A stretch of 64,000 nucleotides of DNA from Leptospira stimsonii (lineage in GTDB: Bacteria > Spirochaetota > Leptospiria > Leptospirales > Leptospiraceae), in NCBI RefSeq assembly GCF_003545885.1, contig NZ_QHCT01000004.1, positions 1 through 64,000 on the forward strand, read 5' to 3'. This document shows positions 63,128 through 64,000 of the stretch, in pieces. A program made the position numbers and the translations under genes. Numbering within the stretch: position 1 is the stretch's first letter; the number at the start of each line of letters is the position of its first letter. The notes under the pieces are model-generated. The model searched no databases and was not told the DNA's origin. It saw nothing but the letters and a program-made list of their open reading frames with translations.

Positions 63128-63934
63128 ATGATTTTATTCATCACAGGTTGCGCGGGCGGGCTTGGAAAAAAACTCGCAGAAGACGCTTTCGCGGCCGGGC
63201 ATTCGATTCTCATCACGGATATCAACGAGAAGGAACTCAAAAAATTCTCAGCCCAATGGAAGAATGAAAAAGAAAGGGTTCTCGTTTCCAAGTTAGACGT
63301 CACTTCTCCATCCGATTGGAAAAAAGTCATGGATCTTGCGTATAAAAAGTGGGGAAAAATCGACGCTCTCTTAAACGTCGCAGGATATCTTCTTCCCGGT
63401 TATATCTACGAAGTTCCAGCGGCTCAAATCGATCGTCACATGGACATCAATGCCAAAGGTGTGATGTATGGAACCAGGGAAGCCGCGGTACGAATGGTCG
63501 CAGTCAAAGCGGGTCATATCGTCAATATCGCTTCTCTCGCGGGAGTGGCGCCGATCACGGGGATCGCGCTTTATTCCACTTCTAAATTTGCGGTTCGAGG
63601 ATTTTCCTTGGCGGTCGCCCAAGAACTCAAAGAGAAGAATGTTTTTGTAACCGTCGTCTGCCCGGACGCGATCAAGACGCCGATGTTGGATCTCCAAAAG
63701 GACTATGAACAAGCGTCCATGACGTTTTCCGGAGATAAGGTTCTAACTGCGGATGAGGTATCTCGGATTATCCTTGGACGCGTTCTTTCCAAAAAACCGC
63801 TGGAAGTTTTGATTCCGGGAAGCAGAGGAGTTCTTGCAAAAATCGCGAACGTATTTCCCGGAATAAGCGGCTTCCTCGGGCCAATGCTTCGAAAAAAAGG
63901 TCTAAAGAAACAGTCAACTTACAAAAAAGGATAA
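63128..63934 (+). CDS. SDR-family oxidoreductase
   Basis: A 268-aa classical short-chain dehydrogenase: ILFITGCAGGLGKKLAEDAF is the TGxxxGxG loop, ALLNVAGYLLPGYIYEVPAA the N-A-G motif, VNIASLAGVAPITGIALYST then SKFAVRGFSLAVAQELKEK the catalytic S-Y-K set. The C-terminal extension MLRKKGLKKQSTYKKG is basic. AAGGAAAAACGAAT precedes the ATG. The substrate is unknown. Confidence 0.88.
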   Translation: MILFITGCAGGLGKKLAEDAFAAGHSILITDINEKELKKFSAQWKNEKERVLVSKLDVTSPSDWKKVMDLAYKKWGKIDALLNVAGYLLPGYIYEVPAAQIDRHMDINAKGVMYGTREAAVRMVAVKAGHIVNIASLAGVAPITGIALYSTSKFAVRGFSLAVAQELKEKNVFVTVVCPDAIKTPMLDLQKDYEQASMTFSGDKVLTADEVSRIILGRVLSKKPLEVLIPGSRGVLAKIANVFPGISGFLGPMLRKKGLKKQSTYKKG

Positions 63935-64000
63935 GGGAAGTTAGAATTTCTTAGCGGAGACAAAAGTTCTCCGATTTCCGAAATGCGCGGACCGTTGTTT

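Overview
The window comes from a Leptospira chromosome, most likely a species of the pathogen-containing clade. The pointers are two DUF1564-type proteins (a family known almost only from Leptospira), the mix of membrane-bound nucleotide cyclases, GGDEF and SpoIIE signalling proteins, loose spirochaete-type lipoboxes, and TA modules of the ChpIK/VapBC kind. The species cannot be fixed from this sequence alone.

Region 1 (1 to about 11,250) is a gene-cassette array of integron type without an integrase in view. Eleven long imperfect palindromes (ten of 184 to 353 bp, one of 67 bp) have the R''-L''-L'-R' layout of attC sites: RYYYAAC-like R'' at the left end, GTTRRRY-like R' at the right end. 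They separate ten complete cassettes. All cassette genes read rightward with the attC at their 3' end, so any attI and intI should lie left of base 1. In most cassettes the first 8 to 9 bases are the exact reverse complement of that same cassette's own R'' flank, as expected if each cassette was once a closed circle. Cargo, in order: an unknown 206-aa protein; a GmrSD/DUF262-HNH restriction-like protein; a two-gene cassette with a DUF4145-like protein; a cassette with no evident ORF; HigBA; a membrane protein; an ApeA-like HEPN defence protein; VapBC; BrnTA; and MazEF. It is essentially a defence and toxin-antitoxin array.

Region 2 (about 11.25 to 21.3 kb) is a worn accessory region. It holds a frameshifted IS256-type transposase remnant directly against the last attC, two small-molecule methyltransferases, an orphan Imm11-like protein, a lipoprotein, two ArsR plus AHSA1/SRPBCC modules, a YdeI-like and a DUF4180 protein, a broken GyrI-like gene, a YciI (DGPF) protein and the ruins of the ECF sigma factor that normally accompanies it. 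About 1.3 kb (12.9 to 14.2 kb) has no convincing gene.

Region 3 (21.4 to 41.3 kb) is ordinary chromosome: an MFS exporter, a COG2509 flavoprotein, small membrane proteins, a long-chain acyl-CoA synthetase with a clear terminator, a 7TM-GGDEF diguanylate cyclase, a HAMP-type adenylate cyclase, ChrA, a methyltransferase, a polysaccharide deacetylase, TPR and LEA-type lipoproteins, a thioesterase, and a TetR gene broken by one in-frame TGA.

Region 4 (41.5 to 48.8 kb) is a methyl-cycle operon: an ArsR-methyltransferase regulator, S-adenosylhomocysteinase (ahcY), a two-cluster ferredoxin and cobalamin methionine synthase (metH). The regulator is fused in frame to an N-terminal DUF1564 domain, and a perfect 24-bp palindrome lies inside the fused reading frame at the junction.

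Region 5 (49.3 to 64 kb) holds a putative outer-membrane protein, 6-phosphofructokinase, a GAF-GAF-SpoIIE phosphatase, argB, two SDR oxidoreductases, a second DUF1564 protein, an M61 peptidase next to a BCP peroxiredoxin, a 7TM-type adenylate cyclase, a small membrane protein and an MBL-like protein. A dispersed 16-bp palindrome (consensus TGTAGGAGCTCCTACA) recurs in intergenic DNA between 20 and 52 kb.
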